NCBI GenBank assembly: GCA_902788785.1
Contig: CADALT010000009.1
Span: 30,180-94,179, forward strand
Length of the DNA: 64,000 nt
Source of the DNA: an uncultured Ruminococcus sp.
Lineage (GTDB): Bacteria; Bacillota; Clostridia; Oscillospirales; Ruminococcaceae
Direction: 5' to 3'
Shown: positions 35,351 through 44,729 of the stretch, piece after piece
Numbering within the stretch: position 1 is the stretch's first letter
Layout: each line of letters starts with the position of its first letter
Made by a program: the position numbers and the translations under genes
Notes under the pieces: generated by a model
Seen by the model: the letters and a program-made list of their open reading frames with translations, nothing else
Told to the model about the DNA's origin: nothing
The model's database searches: none

Positions 35351-37111
35351 ATGAGTAAGAAATTCATTTCTGCCGTGATGGCGGCAGCACTGCTGGCAGG
35401 ATGCCTTGGCAGCTGCGGCAAAGAGATAGAAACCAATACAGATGTGTATCTCGAACTTACAACAAACGGTGAAGATATCACCAGCGACGACGAAAGTTCA
35501 GAACATAAAACTGCTCCCGTGCCCGTTATCGTCGAGGTAAAGGAGGACGAGAAAAGCTACTCCGAGGTTAAGATAACTCCCTCCGAGGTAAAGTACACCG
35601 CCTTCGATGAAACATATCAGGCTGAGGACGGCGCTGTATCGGGCAATGCTGTTACTGCGGACAGCCGCAAGGGCTTCAAGGAAAAGGGCTATGTCACCAA
35701 TATCACTGCTGAGGACGAGTGGAAGCTGACCTTCAAAGTGCCCGCCTCACAGTTCTACAACCTGACGCTTACCATGGCGGCAGACAGCGAATCCTTGGGC
35801 GGCATAAGCGTCAACGGCGTTAAACTCAGCGAATTCAAGGTGTCGTCCGCAGGCAGGTTCGAGGCGACTACTTTCCGCAATGTCAAGCTGAAAGAGGGCG
35901 AGAATACTTTAAGCATAATACCCTCACAGACCACTTTCGACCTGGATCAGGTAAGAGTGACGGCAAGCGAGGACATCTCGAAAATGACCCTCAAAATAAC
36001 AGGTGCGCAGCTTTCCGACAACAACGCAGGCTACAACGCAAGGGCGCTGTACAATTTCATCTGCGATAATTCGGGCAGCAAGATAATCCTAGGTCAGAAC
36101 GATACCGCAGGCACTTCCTACGAAAGCGAACTGATACATAAAGTCACAGGCAAATACCCTGCGATCCGCATGGGCGACCTGATGTATGTTACAGATGAAA
36201 CTCACGCCGAGCAGTCCGCAGCTGAACTTGATGCAGCGCTGGAATGGTACAAAAACGGCGGCATAGTCAGCTATATGTGGAATTGGACCTCGCCTGCAAA
36301 ACGCAGTGATGCGGCAAGCGTGTATGCGCAGAACGCTGAGTTCGATATAAAAAATGCCGTTACCGATGAAGATATAGCCAACATGGATATCGAAGAGATC
36401 GAGGAACTGGCAGACTACGGCGACATCTCGCAGGAATGTCTGGAGCTTATATACGATATAGACAAGGCTTCTGCGGCGCTGAAAAAGCTCACCGATGAAG
36501 GCGCAGCCGTCATCTGGAGACCTTTGCAGGAGGCAAGCAACGGTCAGTTCTGGTGGGGCACGGATCAGGACGCTTACCTGTGGCTGTGGAAGACCATGTA
36601 TATCAGAATGACCGAGCATAACGGTCTGCACGACCTCATCTGGGTATGGTCTGCACAGAACACAGACTGGTTCGTGGGCGGCGAATACTGCGATGTGCTT
36701 TCAGCCGACATCTACGGCGCAGGCAAGGGCAGTCAGGTGAATACTCTGCTTTATCTGCAAAGCATAGCCCCCGGCAAGCCCGTGGCAATGAGTGAGTGCG
36801 ACAATCTGCCTCAGATACAGAGTCTTGCGGACGAGAGGGCAATGTGGTCGTACATAGGTCAGTGGGGCGGCAATTATCTGGTCGATGACAGCGGCAAGCT
36901 ATCACAGGAATTCAACACCGAGACCGACCTTGTGACCATCTACAACAACGACCTCACCATCACCCGTGATAAGATACCCGACCTTAAAGCGGCAGCACAG
37001 GCTCTGGTAAAAGCCGATGCACAGTCCGAGGAAAAGACAGACAGTGAAGAGGAAAATTCCGATGAAGAGAACGGCGATGAGCCGGAAGTTACCGAAAACT
37101 ATGCGGAGTGA
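35351..37111 (+). CDS. GH26-family lipoprotein, probable beta-mannanase with a CBM6/35-like domain
   Basis: A 586-aa lipoprotein. The lipobox is LLAGC (Cys18), with a second possible Cys22. An acidic linker leads to a beta-sandwich like CBM6/35 (YQAEDGAVSGNAVT; residues about 80-205). A GH26 domain follows (about 220-555) with acid/base Glu in WRPLQEASNGQFWWG and probable nucleophile Glu in MSECDNLP. Most GH26 enzymes have His before that acid/base Glu, but here it is Gln. The C-terminus is a disordered Glu/Asp tail. Endo-beta-1,4-mannan hydrolysis at the cell surface is likely. It has no dockerin, unlike its neighbours. The ATG at 35351 follows GAGGAAAGC. The upstream in-frame start lies too close to the promoter. 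Confidence 0.82.
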   Translation: MSKKFISAVMAAALLAGCLGSCGKEIETNTDVYLELTTNGEDITSDDESSEHKTAPVPVIVEVKEDEKSYSEVKITPSEVKYTAFDETYQAEDGAVSGNAVTADSRKGFKEKGYVTNITAEDEWKLTFKVPASQFYNLTLTMAADSESLGGISVNGVKLSEFKVSSAGRFEATTFRNVKLKEGENTLSIIPSQTTFDLDQVRVTASEDISKMTLKITGAQLSDNNAGYNARALYNFICDNSGSKIILGQNDTAGTSYESELIHKVTGKYPAIRMGDLMYVTDETHAEQSAAELDAALEWYKNGGIVSYMWNWTSPAKRSDAASVYAQNAEFDIKNAVTDEDIANMDIEEIEELADYGDISQECLELIYDIDKASAALKKLTDEGAAVIWRPLQEASNGQFWWGTDQDAYLWLWKTMYIRMTEHNGLHDLIWVWSAQNTDWFVGGEYCDVLSADIYGAGKGSQVNTLLYLQSIAPGKPVAMSECDNLPQIQSLADERAMWSYIGQWGGNYLVDDSGKLSQEFNTETDLVTIYNNDLTITRDKIPDLKAAAQALVKADAQSEEKTDSEEENSDEENGDEPEVTENYAE

Positions 37112-37127
37112 TCGTATATAATAGTAT

Positions 37128-37159
37128 AAAAAGCTGTGGTGTGCACCGCAGCTTTTTTT
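37128..37159 (+). terminator. terminator after the GH26 gene
   Basis: AAAAGCTGTGGT pairs with ACCGCAGCTTTT (loop GTGC, one G-U), followed by TTTC. Confidence 0.8.
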
Positions 37160-37182
37160 CTTGACAAATTTCCTCAAAACTA

Positions 37183-37211
37183 TTGAAATAACCAAGGCTC
37201 TGTGATATAAT
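37183..37211 (+). promoter_or_regulatory. promoter of the yfhO operon
   Basis: TTGAAA 37183-37188, 17 nt, TATAAT 37206-37211. Confidence 0.8.
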
Positions 37212-37259
37212 AAACTATGTATGTTATTTGTTATACTTCAAACGAAAGGAAAAAGACAG

Positions 37260-39713
37260 ATGTTCAAAAACAAGCTCAAAGCTCCTGAGGGACGGGAGAA
37301 AGAGAGATATCTTCAGCTGTTTATCGTGGCATTCCTGGGTATGCTGGTATGCTTTATACCCTCGCTGATAAACAATAAGGGTATCTTCATGTATTACGGA
37401 GATTTCAATTCGCAGCAGATAATGTTCTACAAGCACGCTCACCAGATGGTGAGAGCAGGCAATTTCGGCTGGGACTGGGGCACGGACTTAGGTTCGGGTT
37501 TTGTCAGCACCTACTCGTTCTACCTGCTGGGTTCGCCGTTTTTCTGGCTGACCACGCTGTTCCCCGAGGGCTCGACCCTCTACCTGATGCCCTGGCTGCT
37601 ATGCCTTAAAACGGCAACGGCGGCGGTGTGCGCCTATGCATATCTGCGGCGGTTTATAACCAATAAGAACTGCGCTGTCATAGGTTCGCTGCTTTATGCG
37701 TTCTCGGGTTTTCAGACGTATAATGTGTTCTTCAACCATTTCCATGATGCGACAGCTTTCTTCCCCCTGCTGCTGCTGGCATTTGAGCTGCTGGTGCAGG
37801 ACGACAAGAAGGGTCCTTTTGCGCTGGCGGTGGCACTGACCGCAGTGATAAACTACTACTTCTTTGTGGGCTCTGTGGTGTTCACGATAATATACTTCTT
37901 CCTGAGAGCCACAGACAAGAGCTTCAAGATCAACCTGAACAAGTTCATAAGAATGGCTGTCGAGTCCGTTATGGGACTTGCCATGTCCTGCCTGATACTT
38001 CTGCCGTCGGTGCTGATGGTCGTGAAGAACTACCGTGTAAACGAGAGATTTGTAGGACTTGACTATATCCTCTATAACGACAAGGCAAGAATAGCCAGAA
38101 TATTCCAGGCATTCTTCACCCTTTCCGATATGCCCGCCCGTGTAAACATCTTCGATGTGGACAGCGCAAGATGGGCATCGCTCGCAGGCTATCTGCCGCT
38201 GTTCTCCATGTGCGGCGTAATAGCTTATATGAGGACAAGAGAAAAGCGTGACTGGCTGTGCAAGTCCGTCATCGTATTCGTGATAATGGCTTGCGTGCCT
38301 TTCCTCAACTCCGCATTCATGCTGTTCAATTCAGCCTACTATGCAAGATGGTTCTATATGCCCATACTGCTCTTTGCGCTGATGACCGCAAAGGTCATAG
38401 AGGAAGACCCCATGCTGTTAAAGAAGGGCTATATCCCCACTGCACTGGCAGGCGTAGGCTTCCTGCTGGTAGGTCTTCTGCCCAAGTACGAGGGTCAGGA
38501 CCTTGTATGGGGCAAGCTGGCGCAGTACCGTCCGCTTTATATCATACAGGTCAGCGTTACACTGCTCATGATAGCTGCGCTGGGCGTACTCATATACTTC
38601 ATAGCCAAGCAGAAAGTCAGCTTCAGCAAGGTGGCTGTGTTCATGACGGCTATCTCCTGCGTTATCTGCAATACCTCCGAGGTGCTTTACGGTGTTACTC
38701 AGGGCTCTGAGAACCCCGATTATATCGAGAGAGCTATCTTCGGCGGCAAGGACGTTCACCCCGATATACTTGATGCTGAATTTGCCTACGGCGGCGAGGA
38801 CAGCGATTTCTACAGAATGGATTCTTCCGATAATGTCGATAACTGGTGTATGTTCTGGGATATGTCCTCCATGAGATGTTTCCACAGCTGTGTTGACCCC
38901 TCCATCATGGATTTCTACTCCGAGATGGGTCAGACCAGAGATGTGGCATCACGTATGGAGAAGAATGTTTATCCTTTCAGAGCACTGCTCTCCGTAAGAT
39001 ATTATTTCGATGAGATGACCGAAGCCCAGATAAACGGCGAAGAGGAGAACCCCAAGTACGAGACTATCGACGAGCTTGAAGGCTTCACCTACCTCGATAC
39101 CATGAACGGCTTCAACATCTACGAGAATCAGAACTATATCCCTATGGGCTTTGCCTATGACCTCTACACCGATGACGGCTCCATCAAGGACGCCGAAGAG
39201 GTGGAGAAGACCATCATCCTCTCCAAGGCACTGGTGCTGGATGACAATCAGGCGGCACAGTATTCTGATTATATCAGCTACTACGACCCCGACGAGGATT
39301 TCCTCGATTATGACGAATTCGAGCAGAACTGCGCTGACAGAAAAGCCCAGAGCTGCTACTATTTCAGACACGATACCCACGGCTTTACAGGCAGGATAAA
39401 ACTTGACAGCCCCAAGCTGGTATTCTTCAGCGTCCCCTATGAGTCGGGCTGGTCCGCTAAGGTAAACGGTGTAGATACCAAGGTCGAAAAGGTAGACTAC
39501 GGTCTGATGGCAGTCCTCGTACCCGAGGGCGACAGCGAGATAGTATTCAGCTATCACGCAGAGGGTCAGACCAAGGGCATCATACTGACCATAGTGGGCT
39601 TCGGCGCATTTGCGGTATATATGCTCTATTTCAAATATTTCAACAAAAACGACAGTAAGAAAAAGAAAGCTCCCGTATCCAAGGAGCGCAGTGATAACGG
39701 AGCTGAGGTATAA
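37260..39713 (+). CDS. YfhO-family membrane protein
   Basis: An 817-aa polytopic membrane protein with about a dozen hydrophobic helices in the first 500 residues, including the conserved YYGDFNSQQIMFY and GTDLGSGFVSTYSFYLLGSPFFW loops. A large soluble domain follows with FFSVPYESGWSAKVNG, and the C-terminal helix precedes a basic tail (KYFNKNDSKKKK). YfhO (PF09586) members are linked to glycosylation of lipoteichoic or wall teichoic acid in Bacillus. The start at 37260 has AAAGGAAAAAGACAG. The last base overlaps the next gene's ATG. Confidence 0.88.
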   Translation: MFKNKLKAPEGREKERYLQLFIVAFLGMLVCFIPSLINNKGIFMYYGDFNSQQIMFYKHAHQMVRAGNFGWDWGTDLGSGFVSTYSFYLLGSPFFWLTTLFPEGSTLYLMPWLLCLKTATAAVCAYAYLRRFITNKNCAVIGSLLYAFSGFQTYNVFFNHFHDATAFFPLLLLAFELLVQDDKKGPFALAVALTAVINYYFFVGSVVFTIIYFFLRATDKSFKINLNKFIRMAVESVMGLAMSCLILLPSVLMVVKNYRVNERFVGLDYILYNDKARIARIFQAFFTLSDMPARVNIFDVDSARWASLAGYLPLFSMCGVIAYMRTREKRDWLCKSVIVFVIMACVPFLNSAFMLFNSAYYARWFYMPILLFALMTAKVIEEDPMLLKKGYIPTALAGVGFLLVGLLPKYEGQDLVWGKLAQYRPLYIIQVSVTLLMIAALGVLIYFIAKQKVSFSKVAVFMTAISCVICNTSEVLYGVTQGSENPDYIERAIFGGKDVHPDILDAEFAYGGEDSDFYRMDSSDNVDNWCMFWDMSSMRCFHSCVDPSIMDFYSEMGQTRDVASRMEKNVYPFRALLSVRYYFDEMTEAQINGEEENPKYETIDELEGFTYLDTMNGFNIYENQNYIPMGFAYDLYTDDGSIKDAEEVEKTIILSKALVLDDNQAAQYSDYISYYDPDEDFLDYDEFEQNCADRKAQSCYYFRHDTHGFTGRIKLDSPKLVFFSVPYESGWSAKVNGVDTKVEKVDYGLMAVLVPEGDSEIVFSYHAEGQTKGIILTIVGFGAFAVYMLYFKYFNKNDSKKKKAPVSKERSDNGAEV

Positions 39714-40258
39714 TGTATCAGAAAGAAAAAAAGCTCTCATCAAAACTGATATTTGACGGCAATGTGGTCAAATTGTACCTTGATGAGGTGGAGCTCGATA
39801 ACGGCTACAAAGCTACCCGTGAATATATAAAGCATCCGGGCGGAGTCTGCGTGGCGGCAGTTGATGAGGAAGATAATATCTATATGGTCGAGCAGTACCG
39901 CTATCCCTTTGGCAGAGTGCTGACCGAAGTGCCCGCAGGCAAGCTCGAACAGGGTGAAGACCCGAAAGACTGCGGCATAAGGGAGCTTAAAGAAGAGGTC
40001 GGCGCAGAAGCCGAAAGCTTTGAGTATCTGGGCTGCCTTTACCCGACCATAGCTTACGATACCGAGACGATCCATATTTTCCTGGCACGGGGACTCAGTT
40101 TCAGCGAACAGCACCTTGATGAGGGCGAGTTCCTCGACGTGAAGAAAATGCCCCTGAAAGAAGCATACCGCATGGCACTGGATAACGAACTGCCCGATGC
40201 CAAAACACAGCTTGCAGTCATAAAGGCTTATCTGAGATTACACGGAGAAAAATCATGA
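39713..40258 (+). CDS. NUDIX hydrolase, ADP-ribose pyrophosphatase-like
   Basis: A 181-aa Nudix protein with the full Nudix box GKLEQGEDPKDCGIRELKEEVG. The preceding EQYRYPFGRVLTEVPAG matches the ADP-ribose pyrophosphatase (NudF) group. It probably hydrolyses ADP-ribose or related sugar nucleotides. The ATG overlaps the yfhO stop codon (ATAATG), and its own stop overlaps the next gene's start (ATGA). The three genes therefore make a translationally coupled unit. Confidence 0.9.
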   Translation: MYQKEKKLSSKLIFDGNVVKLYLDEVELDNGYKATREYIKHPGGVCVAAVDEEDNIYMVEQYRYPFGRVLTEVPAGKLEQGEDPKDCGIRELKEEVGAEAESFEYLGCLYPTIAYDTETIHIFLARGLSFSEQHLDEGEFLDVKKMPLKEAYRMALDNELPDAKTQLAVIKAYLRLHGEKS

Positions 40259-40956
40259 GAAAACTTGGTCTTATAGGCGGCACGGGTTATGAGTCAACTC
40301 TGGTTTATTACAGAGAACTCAACCGTATCGTCAACGAAAGATGCGGCGGAAGATCATTCCCCGAGATGTCGCTGGAAAGTGTCGATCTTTATAAAGCACT
40401 GGGCTATGTCGCAGCAGATGACGAAGACGCTCTGACAGCCTATCTTCTTGATAAGCTGGAAAATCTGGCAGCAGGCGGCGCTGAGTTCGCAGCACTGACC
40501 GCAGGAACGATGCACATCGTTTTCGACCGATTAAAAGAAAAGTCTCCCCTGCCCCTTGTGGGCATACCTCAGACCGTATGTGATGAGGCTAAGCGCATGG
40601 GGTACCGAAAAGTCGGACTTATGGGAACTATATTCACCATGGAGAAGGATTTCTTCAAGTCAGCCCTGACAGAAAACGGCATAGAGGTAATTGTGCCCGA
40701 TAAAGCACAAAGAGAACTCATAAACCAAAGGATAACCACCGAACTGGAACTGGGCATCGTCAATAAGTCCACCGAGGAAGAATTTCTGGGTATAATAGAA
40801 CAGATGAGAGCCGCACATGGGATAGATGCGCTGATACTGGGCTGTACCGAGCTTCCGCTGATACTCGGTGCGCATAACTGCCCCTTGCCTGTGCTGGATA
40901 TAATGGCGATACACATAAACAGTCTGGCAGGAATGATCTTATCGGAAGAGGGATAA
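40255..40956 (+). CDS. aspartate/glutamate racemase-superfamily protein
   Basis: A 233-aa protein of the Asp/Glu/hydantoin racemase fold. The N-terminus GLIGGTGYESTLVYYREL is like YgeA/aspartate racemase, and the second catalytic Cys is present in ILGCTELPL. The first catalytic position reads LTAGTMH, where racemases have CNTAH or, in YgeA, TNTMH, so the Cys/Thr is replaced by Ala. That may abolish two-base racemisation or change the reaction. The gene overlaps the NUDIX gene by 4 bp. Confidence 0.8.
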   Translation: MRKLGLIGGTGYESTLVYYRELNRIVNERCGGRSFPEMSLESVDLYKALGYVAADDEDALTAYLLDKLENLAAGGAEFAALTAGTMHIVFDRLKEKSPLPLVGIPQTVCDEAKRMGYRKVGLMGTIFTMEKDFFKSALTENGIEVIVPDKAQRELINQRITTELELGIVNKSTEEEFLGIIEQMRAAHGIDALILGCTELPLILGAHNCPLPVLDIMAIHINSLAGMILSEEG

Positions 40957-40957
40957 A

Positions 40958-42160
40958 ATGTCAAAGAAAAAACAGAAAAACCGTTCGCTGCCGGGCACAG
41001 GCAGTATCATAACATCGGCAGTGTTCTTAGCACTGGTCTTCGGATTTTCACTGGCAGGCATCGCAAGCCCCGACAGAAAATTCTCCGAGATGGAGAACCG
41101 CAGCTTGCAGCAAGCCCCGAAGGTAAGCTTCGAGGGCATCAAAAACGGCAGCTTCACCGAGGAGATCGAAAGCTATATGTCCGATCAGATATTCCTGAAG
41201 GACGAACTGGTCACCATGAAAACAGGTGCTGATACCGTGCTGGGCAAGCGCTTCATGAACGGTGTTTATCTGGCGGATGACGATTTCTATATACAGGATT
41301 TTCAGGAGAACTCCCAGCAGATAAAAACCAATATCGACTGCCTTAACGAGTTCGCAAAGGGACTTGATAATAATATCGAGGTGGATATGTTGCTGGCACC
41401 CAATGCATCGTGCGTTCTTTATGATAAGCTGCCCTCCCCCAACCAGTGCGGCGACCAGCATAAAACAGCCGAGGATATACGTGCTATGCTTGATCCGAAA
41501 ATACACCTAGCCTATCCCGAGGAAGCACTCAGGACCGAGGCGGAAGAATGCTACTACCACACCGACCACCACTGGACCTCACAGGGCGCTGAACTGGGTT
41601 ATTCCGCACTGCGCCAGATAATGGGGCTGCCTGCCATACAAAAGTACGAGCGCTCGGTGCGTGAGCTTGATAACTTCTATGGTACGCTTTACTCAAAAGC
41701 CCCGAGAACAGGTGCACAAAGCGACACCATCGACCTTGTGACCTACGAGGGCAATGCGATAACCGTGCGCTATCCCGTTGCCGCAGGCGACCATGAGATA
41801 CCTGCCGAGTGTACAGAGGTAAACGGCATACCTCAGAAAGAGGGCTTGTTCGTAAAAGCCCCCGAGTCCACCAAGGACAAGTACGCCGCACTTATGGGCG
41901 GAAATTTCGCCCTTACAGAGATCGAGACCAACGCAGACAGCAGCGAACACGTACTGATACTCAAAGACAGCTACGCAAACGCAGTCCTGCCCGAGCTTTG
42001 TGCCCAGTTCTCTCACATAAGCCTTATCGACCTGCGCTACTACCATATGCAGGAAGAAAGCGTATCGGAGTATGTGAAGTCCCACGGCATCAACAGGGTC
42101 ATCTATATCTACAATATCGACTTCTTAAACACGGACAACAACTTCGTCTGGTTGGAATAA
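40958..42160 (+). CDS. DHHW-motif (AlgX/SGNH-like) membrane-anchored protein
   Basis: A 400-aa protein with an N-terminal membrane anchor (residues 14-36, GSIITSAVFLALVFGFSLAG) and a large extracytoplasmic domain. The name-giving motif YYHTDHHWTSQG and the later LILKDSYANAV fit the DHHW/AlgX group of SGNH-like acetyltransferase relatives. Such proteins often modify cell-surface glycopolymers by O-acetylation. Last gene of the yfhO-NUDIX-racemase unit, starting one base after the racemase stop. It ends at a strong bidirectional terminator. Confidence 0.85.
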   Translation: MSKKKQKNRSLPGTGSIITSAVFLALVFGFSLAGIASPDRKFSEMENRSLQQAPKVSFEGIKNGSFTEEIESYMSDQIFLKDELVTMKTGADTVLGKRFMNGVYLADDDFYIQDFQENSQQIKTNIDCLNEFAKGLDNNIEVDMLLAPNASCVLYDKLPSPNQCGDQHKTAEDIRAMLDPKIHLAYPEEALRTEAEECYYHTDHHWTSQGAELGYSALRQIMGLPAIQKYERSVRELDNFYGTLYSKAPRTGAQSDTIDLVTYEGNAITVRYPVAAGDHEIPAECTEVNGIPQKEGLFVKAPESTKDKYAALMGGNFALTEIETNADSSEHVLILKDSYANAVLPELCAQFSHISLIDLRYYHMQEESVSEYVKSHGINRVIYIYNIDFLNTDNNFVWLE

Positions 42161-42168
42161 TGCATAAC

Positions 42169-42199
42169 AAAAGCCGCAGGAACATATCCTGCGGCTTTT
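42169..42199. terminator. bidirectional terminator
   Basis: AAAAGCCGCAGGA (42169-42181) pairs with TCCTGCGGCTTTT (42187-42199), loop ACATA. It serves the convergent DHHW and symporter genes. Confidence 0.9.
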
Positions 42200-42211
42200 T
42201 ATTTATATTTG

Positions 42212-43645
42212 TCAGCCTTCCTCTTCGATGTTTTCTTCGGTCTCTTTTATCCGTTTGAAATAATCCTTTGTTTCATCTGCGACCGTTCCCGAAAGGCATA
42301 CCAGCGCCACGATATTCGGCAGCGCCATAAGTCCGTTGAAGATGTCCGCCATGTTCCATACAGCCTCAACTGTCATGTAGGGACCTATGAAAACACAGGC
42401 GATGTACAGCCATTTGTATATTATCGAGATATGCTTGTGCGAACCCGTAAGGTACGAAAGACAGCGCTCGGAATAATAGTTCCAGCCAAGTATGGTCGTG
42501 AATGCGAATACCGCCAGACAGCACATCAGCATGAAAGCCGATACCCTCTCGGGGAAAGGCAGACCCTGCTTGAAAGCATCTGTAGTTACCGCAACGCCCT
42601 CCAGCCCTTTTTCGTGGCTGCCTGCCATGATGATGGAAAGTCCTGTCATGGTGCAGACGATTATGGTATCTATGAATGTGCCCGTCATGGTGACAAGACC
42701 CTGACGCACAGGTTCATTCGTTCTTGCGGCTGCCGCAGCGATAGGTGCCGAGCCAAGACCTGCTTCGTTGGAGAATATTCCTCTTGCCACGCCGCTGCGC
42801 ATCGAACCCATCATCAGCGCAAAACCTGCTGCACCGCCTGCCATCGGTCTTAATCCGAATGCGCCCTTTACTATCTGCACGACAGCATCGGGTATCTCAC
42901 CGAGATGAGTGAATATTATTATCAGGCAGCTGCCCACATACATGAGTATCATCGCAGGCACGACTACCTCTGAGACTGTAGCTATACGCTTTATGCCGCC
43001 TATGATGATGAGTGCCGCCAGCACTGTTATTATCAGTCCCGAGATAACCGTGGTCAGCGAGAAGTCCGTCCCGAATATATTTACCTTGTGCACACTTTCA
43101 GGGTCGAAGAAATTGTTCGCCGCCGAGGTTATGCCGTTTATCTGGGTGATGGTGCCTATGCCCATAAGTCCTGCCAGCAGTCCGAAGACCGCAAAGACCT
43201 TGCCGAGCCATTTCCACTTCTCGCCAAGACCGCCCTCTATGTAATAGAAAGGTCCGCCCAGCATATTGCCGCCCTTGTCCTTTCGGCGGTACTTTATGGC
43301 TAGCAGACCCTCGGCGTACTTTGTCGCCATGCCGAGGAATGCTGCTATCTCCATCCAGAACAGCGCACCGGGGCCGCCTGCGCATACCGCCGTTGCCACG
43401 CCCACGATGTTGCCCGTGCCGACGGTTGCGGAAAGCGCCGTACACAGTGCCTGAAAGCTCGATACCTCACCGCTGCCGTCCTCTTCATCACGAAACATCA
43501 GTTTCAGCGCCAGTCCCAGCTTGCGCACCTGCAAAAGTCCCAGCCTTGCAGTTAGCAGAAGTCCGCAGAACATTATAAGCACGATCAGCGGCACGCCCCA
43601 GACATAGCCGTCTATCTTGCTTACTATCTCGTTGAATTTTTCCAT
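42212..43645 (-). CDS. sodium:alanine symporter, AGCS family
   Basis: A 477-aa polytopic transporter with about 10-11 helices. The signature GTGNIVGVATA and the segment GALFWMEIAAFLGMATKYAEGLLA identify the alanine or glycine:cation symporter family. It imports neutral amino acids with Na+. The C-terminus is a charged cytosolic tail (KDYFKRIKETEENIEEEG). The start has GGAG eight bases upstream. The substrate within the family is not resolved. Upstream lies a palindromic element, so promoter signals were not clearly found. Confidence 0.93.
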   Translation of the reverse strand: MEKFNEIVSKIDGYVWGVPLIVLIMFCGLLLTARLGLLQVRKLGLALKLMFRDEEDGSGEVSSFQALCTALSATVGTGNIVGVATAVCAGGPGALFWMEIAAFLGMATKYAEGLLAIKYRRKDKGGNMLGGPFYYIEGGLGEKWKWLGKVFAVFGLLAGLMGIGTITQINGITSAANNFFDPESVHKVNIFGTDFSLTTVISGLIITVLAALIIIGGIKRIATVSEVVVPAMILMYVGSCLIIIFTHLGEIPDAVVQIVKGAFGLRPMAGGAAGFALMMGSMRSGVARGIFSNEAGLGSAPIAAAAARTNEPVRQGLVTMTGTFIDTIIVCTMTGLSIIMAGSHEKGLEGVAVTTDAFKQGLPFPERVSAFMLMCCLAVFAFTTILGWNYYSERCLSYLTGSHKHISIIYKWLYIACVFIGPYMTVEAVWNMADIFNGLMALPNIVALVCLSGTVADETKDYFKRIKETEENIEEEG

Positions 43646-43668
43646 TTTTCTTGCTCCGATCGTTCAGA

Positions 43669-43758
43669 TATAGTAAACGGCATTAAAATTTCTGCATTCG
43701 GTGCTTGCGTATGTTTTAGTCAGCACCGAACGCCGGGAAATCTATGTCGTTTAATATA
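43669..43758. repeat. palindromic element related to the one at 14648
   Basis: Outer inverted repeats TATAGTAAACGGCAT (43669-43683) and ATGTCGTTTAATATA (43744-43758) flank an inner hairpin TTCGGTGC/GCACCGAA. The outer arm motif also occurs at 6526-6540 and in reverse at 16891-16903. Confidence 0.6.
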
Positions 43759-43805
43759 ATTTCAGGTAAATGTGCAGTGTTTAGTGTGGTTTATTAGTCT
43801 TGTAA

Positions 43806-44729
43806 TTATCTCAGTGTTCCCAGTGCCTTTTCCAGAGTTGCGATATTTTCGATATTTACAGCGTTCTTGTCCTTGAGAGTTTTCTTCACAAGACCTGTCA
43901 GCACCTTGTTGGGGCCGAGTTCGATGAAGTTCTCATAGCCTGCCTTCTCCATCTCTGCCAGTTCCGATGTGAACTTTACGGGCGAAACGATGTGCTTAGC
44001 CAGCATCTCGGGCATATTGCTCATATCTTCCAGCTTTGTGCCCAGTACGTTTGAGTAGAAGTCCTTTGCAGCGTTATTGAATGTAACAGTCTTTGCGCTC
44101 TCGATGAACTCATCAGCAGCAGGCTGCATCAGCTTTGAGTGGAATGCGCTTGCCACGTTCAGCTTTATAGCCCTCTTCTTCATCTCGGCAAACTTAGCCG
44201 CAGCAGCCTCACAAGCAGCTGTTTCGCCTGCGATAACAGTCTGTACCGAAGAATTGTAGTTTACGGGTACCACATAGCCCTCGGTCTCCTCGCATACCTT
44301 CTCCACCTCGGCAGCGTCCAGTCCGATTATTGCATACATCGCACCGCTTGCGCTCTCGGCAGCCTTCTGCATCGCAGCAGCCCTTGCCTTTATCAGCTTA
44401 AAGCCGTCTTCAAGAGATACTACCTCTGCCGCTACCATCGCTGCGTATTCGCCCAGAGAATGTCCCGCAACACCGTCAAATTTGATGCCCTCTGCCTTTG
44501 CAGCCTCGAATGCTGCCAGCGAACAAGCCATTATAGCAGGCTGAGAATTTACTGTCTTATTAAGCTCCTCATCAGGGCCGTTAAAAGCTATCTCAGCAAT
44601 GTCGTAGCCCAGCACCTCGTTTGCCTTATCGAATACAGCCTTAGCCTGAGGATATTTCTCACAGAGTTCCTTTGCCATGCCCACATACTGCGAGCCCTGT
44701 CCCGAAAATAAAAAAATGTTCTTTGCCAT
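43806..44729 (-). CDS. fabD: malonyl-CoA:ACP transacylase
   Basis: A 307-aa enzyme that loads malonyl onto ACP for fatty-acid elongation. The N-terminus LFSGQGSQYVGM and nucleophile loop GHSLGEYAAM (Ser) are diagnostic, and the catalytic His lies in SAFHSKLM. It is divergent from the fab/acc operon, separated by a 452-bp control region. That is unusual, because in many Firmicutes fabD lies inside the operon. The start has AGGAGGAATAGTT. Confidence 0.96.
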   Translation of the reverse strand: MAKNIFLFSGQGSQYVGMAKELCEKYPQAKAVFDKANEVLGYDIAEIAFNGPDEELNKTVNSQPAIMACSLAAFEAAKAEGIKFDGVAGHSLGEYAAMVAAEVVSLEDGFKLIKARAAAMQKAAESASGAMYAIIGLDAAEVEKVCEETEGYVVPVNYNSSVQTVIAGETAACEAAAAKFAEMKKRAIKLNVASAFHSKLMQPAADEFIESAKTVTFNNAAKDFYSNVLGTKLEDMSNMPEMLAKHIVSPVKFTSELAEMEKAGYENFIELGPNKVLTGLVKKTLKDKNAVNIENIATLEKALGTLR

